From PWQG01 sp050486205 (GTDB taxonomy: Bacteria > Pseudomonadota > Gammaproteobacteria > Pseudomonadales > Pseudohongiellaceae): a DNA stretch of 64,000 bases. Shown in pieces: positions 62,423 to 64,000 of the stretch. Position 1 is the stretch's first letter. The number at the start of each line of letters is the position of its first letter. The DNA is taken from assembly GCA_050486205.1 (NCBI GenBank), contig JBJHCW010000008.1:62001-126000 (forward strand). Reading direction: 5' to 3'. The notes beneath the pieces are model-generated. The model was not told where the DNA came from and ran no database searches. It saw only the letters and a program-made list of their open reading frames with translations. The position numbers were made by a program, and so were the translations under genes.

Positions 62423-63874
62423 ATGCACTTCTCCATAGTCGCAAAGGTTCTTGGTGTCCTGCTGATGTTATTCAGCCTGGTGGCCAATGTGCCTTCGGTT
62501 GTGCTGTCGATGGTCTTTCAGGATGGCGAAACGCTGTCCTTTGTTTCGTCGATGCTGGTCACTTTTTTGCTGGGCGCTACGCTGTGGCTGCTCACTTTAC
62601 GGACCAGGCAACAGCTGCGAACTCGTGATGGGTTTCTGATCGTGACCCTTTTCTGGGCCGTGCTTGGCACTATCGGTTCACTGCCATTCATTCTTTCCAA
62701 CCAGCTGCCCCTGAGCATTACAGACGCGGTTTTTGAGTCCATGTCCGGACTGACCACCACCGGCGCCACGGTCATTGTCGGCCTGGACGACCTGCCACGT
62801 TCCCTGCTGTTCTACCGGCAGCAACTGCAGTGGTTGGGTGGCATGGGTATTGTTGCCCTGGCAGTGGCAGTCCTGCCCATGCTGGGCATTGGTGGTATGC
62901 AACTGTATCGCGCTGAAAGCCCCGGCCCGGTGAAGAACGACAATCTGGTGCCGCGCCTGGCAGAAACTGCCAAGGCACTGTGGTATATCTACCTCGGCTT
63001 GACCATTGCGTGCGCACTGGCGTACTGGGCTGCCGGCATGTCACTGTTCGACGCCATCGCGCACAGTTTTACCACTGTGGCCATCGGCGGATTCTCTACA
63101 CACGACGCCAGCATCGGCCACTTTGACAGCGCCATCATCAACATGATTGCTGTCGTCTTCATGTTCATTGCCGGCATCAATTTTGCGTTGCACTTCACGG
63201 CCTGGCAACGCAAGGGACTGATGCATTACCTTAAAGACCCGGAAACGGCATTCTACGCGGGTATACTGGGCTTTGTTGCGCTTTTCACCATTGCGGTGCT
63301 CTATGTCACGGAGACCTACGGATTCCAGGATGCCTTTGTGCACGGCCTGTTCCAGACTGTGTCCATTGCCACCACCACCGGTTTCGCAACAGCCGACTTT
63401 GCCAACTGGCCCTACGCGCTGCCCTACCTTCTGATCTACGCCGCCATCATCGGTGCCTGCGCCGGCTCCACCGGCGGCGGCATGAAGGTCATTCGTATAC
63501 TGCTGATTTTCAAGCAGGGGCTGCGCGAGATTCGTCGGCTGATTCATCCCAACTCGGTATTTTCCGTCAAGCTGGGTAAACGCCTGGTGCCGGACAGGGT
63601 CATTGAGGCGGTGTGGGGTTTCTTTGCCGTCTATGTGATGGTGTACCTGGTGCTGTTGATACTGTTGCTGGCCTCGGGTATGGAGGTGGTCACCGCCTTC
63701 AGCGCTGTGGGTGCCTGTCTGAACAATCTGGGGCCGGGGCTTGGTGATGTTGCCGCGAACTATGCCGGAATCAGTAACTTTGCCAAATGGGTGCTGGCCC
63801 TGGCCATGCTGCTGGGCCGACTGGAGATCTTCACCTTTCTGGTGCTGCTGATGCCCATGTTCTGGCGCCGCTGA
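62423..63874 (+). CDS. trkH: Trk potassium transporter membrane subunit TrkH
   Basis: The 483-residue protein has four M1-P-M2 repeats with selectivity-filter segments, for example SGLTTTGATVIVG, TVAIGGFSTHD, IATTTGFATADF and AVGACLNNLGPGLG. The Gly-rich CAGSTGGGMKVIR loop that gates the pore is present. Length is normal. It forms the K+ channel-like unit controlled by TrkA. Confidence 0.96.
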   Translation: MHFSIVAKVLGVLLMLFSLVANVPSVVLSMVFQDGETLSFVSSMLVTFLLGATLWLLTLRTRQQLRTRDGFLIVTLFWAVLGTIGSLPFILSNQLPLSITDAVFESMSGLTTTGATVIVGLDDLPRSLLFYRQQLQWLGGMGIVALAVAVLPMLGIGGMQLYRAESPGPVKNDNLVPRLAETAKALWYIYLGLTIACALAYWAAGMSLFDAIAHSFTTVAIGGFSTHDASIGHFDSAIINMIAVVFMFIAGINFALHFTAWQRKGLMHYLKDPETAFYAGILGFVALFTIAVLYVTETYGFQDAFVHGLFQTVSIATTTGFATADFANWPYALPYLLIYAAIIGACAGSTGGGMKVIRILLIFKQGLREIRRLIHPNSVFSVKLGKRLVPDRVIEAVWGFFAVYVMVYLVLLILLLASGMEVVTAFSAVGACLNNLGPGLGDVAANYAGISNFAKWVLALAMLLGRLEIFTFLVLLMPMFWRR

Positions 63875-63887
63875 TTTGTCCGCTTTG

Positions 63888-64000
63888 TCAACGTTTCGGG
63901 TAGATCACCCGGTCCTCGCCCGGGGGCCGACGCTTGAACCGTCTGTACTCCCATTGGTACTGCTCCACCAGATCACGCACCAGATGTTCCACACTCTGGT
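63888..64000 (-). CDS. Lipid A biosynthesis acyltransferase, C-terminal end (LpxL/HtrB-like)
   Basis: Only the last 37 codons are in the window; the start lies beyond 64000. The translated end, with EQYQWEYRRFKRRPPGED and a basic tail, matches the conserved C-terminus of LpxL/HtrB-type lauroyltransferases (YMWxHRRFKTRPEG in E. coli LpxL). These add secondary acyl chains to lipid A at the inner membrane. It converges on trkH with a 13-base gap. Confidence 0.75.
   Translation of the reverse strand, partial: QSVEHLVRDLVEQYQWEYRRFKRRPPGEDRVIYPKR

Noticed and set aside
1..64000. CRISPR arrays, tRNA or rRNA genes, complete insertion sequences
   Set aside because: None seen by reading; no regularly spaced repeats, no transposase frames and no cloverleaf-like CCA-ended segments. 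A tRNA search program would be decisive.

Overview
The window is a dense stretch of bacterial chromosome of about 58-60% G+C by eye. Protein families and gene order point to a Gammaproteobacterium near Pseudomonadales/Oceanospirillales/Cellvibrionales, possibly marine. Several blocks follow the order I recall from near the Pseudomonas aeruginosa replication origin: diguanylate cyclase-dsbA-cytochrome c4-engB-polA-znuA/znuCB; coxB-coxA-ctaG-coxC-DUF2909-surf1 and ctaB-SCO; prlC/gamma-carbonic anhydrase; and aroE-hemF-tsaC-dprA-LysM-family protein-def-fmt-rsmB-trkA. The window therefore probably lies near oriC. I saw no dnaA, rRNA, tRNA, complete insertion sequence, prophage or CRISPR array.

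Region 1 (1-15.6 kb) looks like a cell-surface island. At the left edge is a partial, cysteine-free RTX/S-layer-like protein. It is followed by a minus-strand operon of FecR-domain protein, CHASE2 nucleotide cyclase and TPR/beta-barrel protein. On the plus strand come a CRP/FNR-family regulator, a complete type I secretion system (ABC ATPase, HlyD adaptor, TolC channel) and a Wzm/Wzt polysaccharide exporter beside a PIG-L deacetylase. A perfect TGTGA-N6-TCACA site precedes the S-layer-like gene and a one-mismatch copy lies between fecR and the regulator. This is the best candidate for an undescribed regulatory and secretory system: membrane cyclase, CRP-like factor, secreted surface protein.

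Region 2 (15.7-26.4 kb) holds a chromosomal ccdAB toxin-antitoxin pair and a type II secretion operon in the order L-M-E-F-D-G-H-I-J-K, with no gspC, gspN or prepilin peptidase. Region 3 (26.4-38.8 kb) holds a DgcH-like diguanylate cyclase, dsbA, cytochrome c4, engB, polA with a degenerate proofreading site, znuA/znuCB around a Zur-box-like palindrome, a SCO copper chaperone, haem O synthase and an unknown membrane protein.

Region 4 (39-50.7 kb) carries two complete haem-copper oxidases. One has a subunit II with two c-haem domains and sits where ctaA would be expected. The other is a conventional coxB-coxA-ctaG-coxC operon, with a structured sequence at its promoter. Between them are a SCO-like protein, SURF1 and a DUF2909 protein. 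Region 5 (50.8-64 kb) is housekeeping: prlC, gamma-carbonic anhydrase, aroE, hemF, tsaC, dprA, a LysM-family protein without its LysM, def-fmt-rsmB, trkA-trkH, and the 3' end of a lipid A acyltransferase gene.

All function calls come from motifs and family resemblance read by eye; no database search was run.
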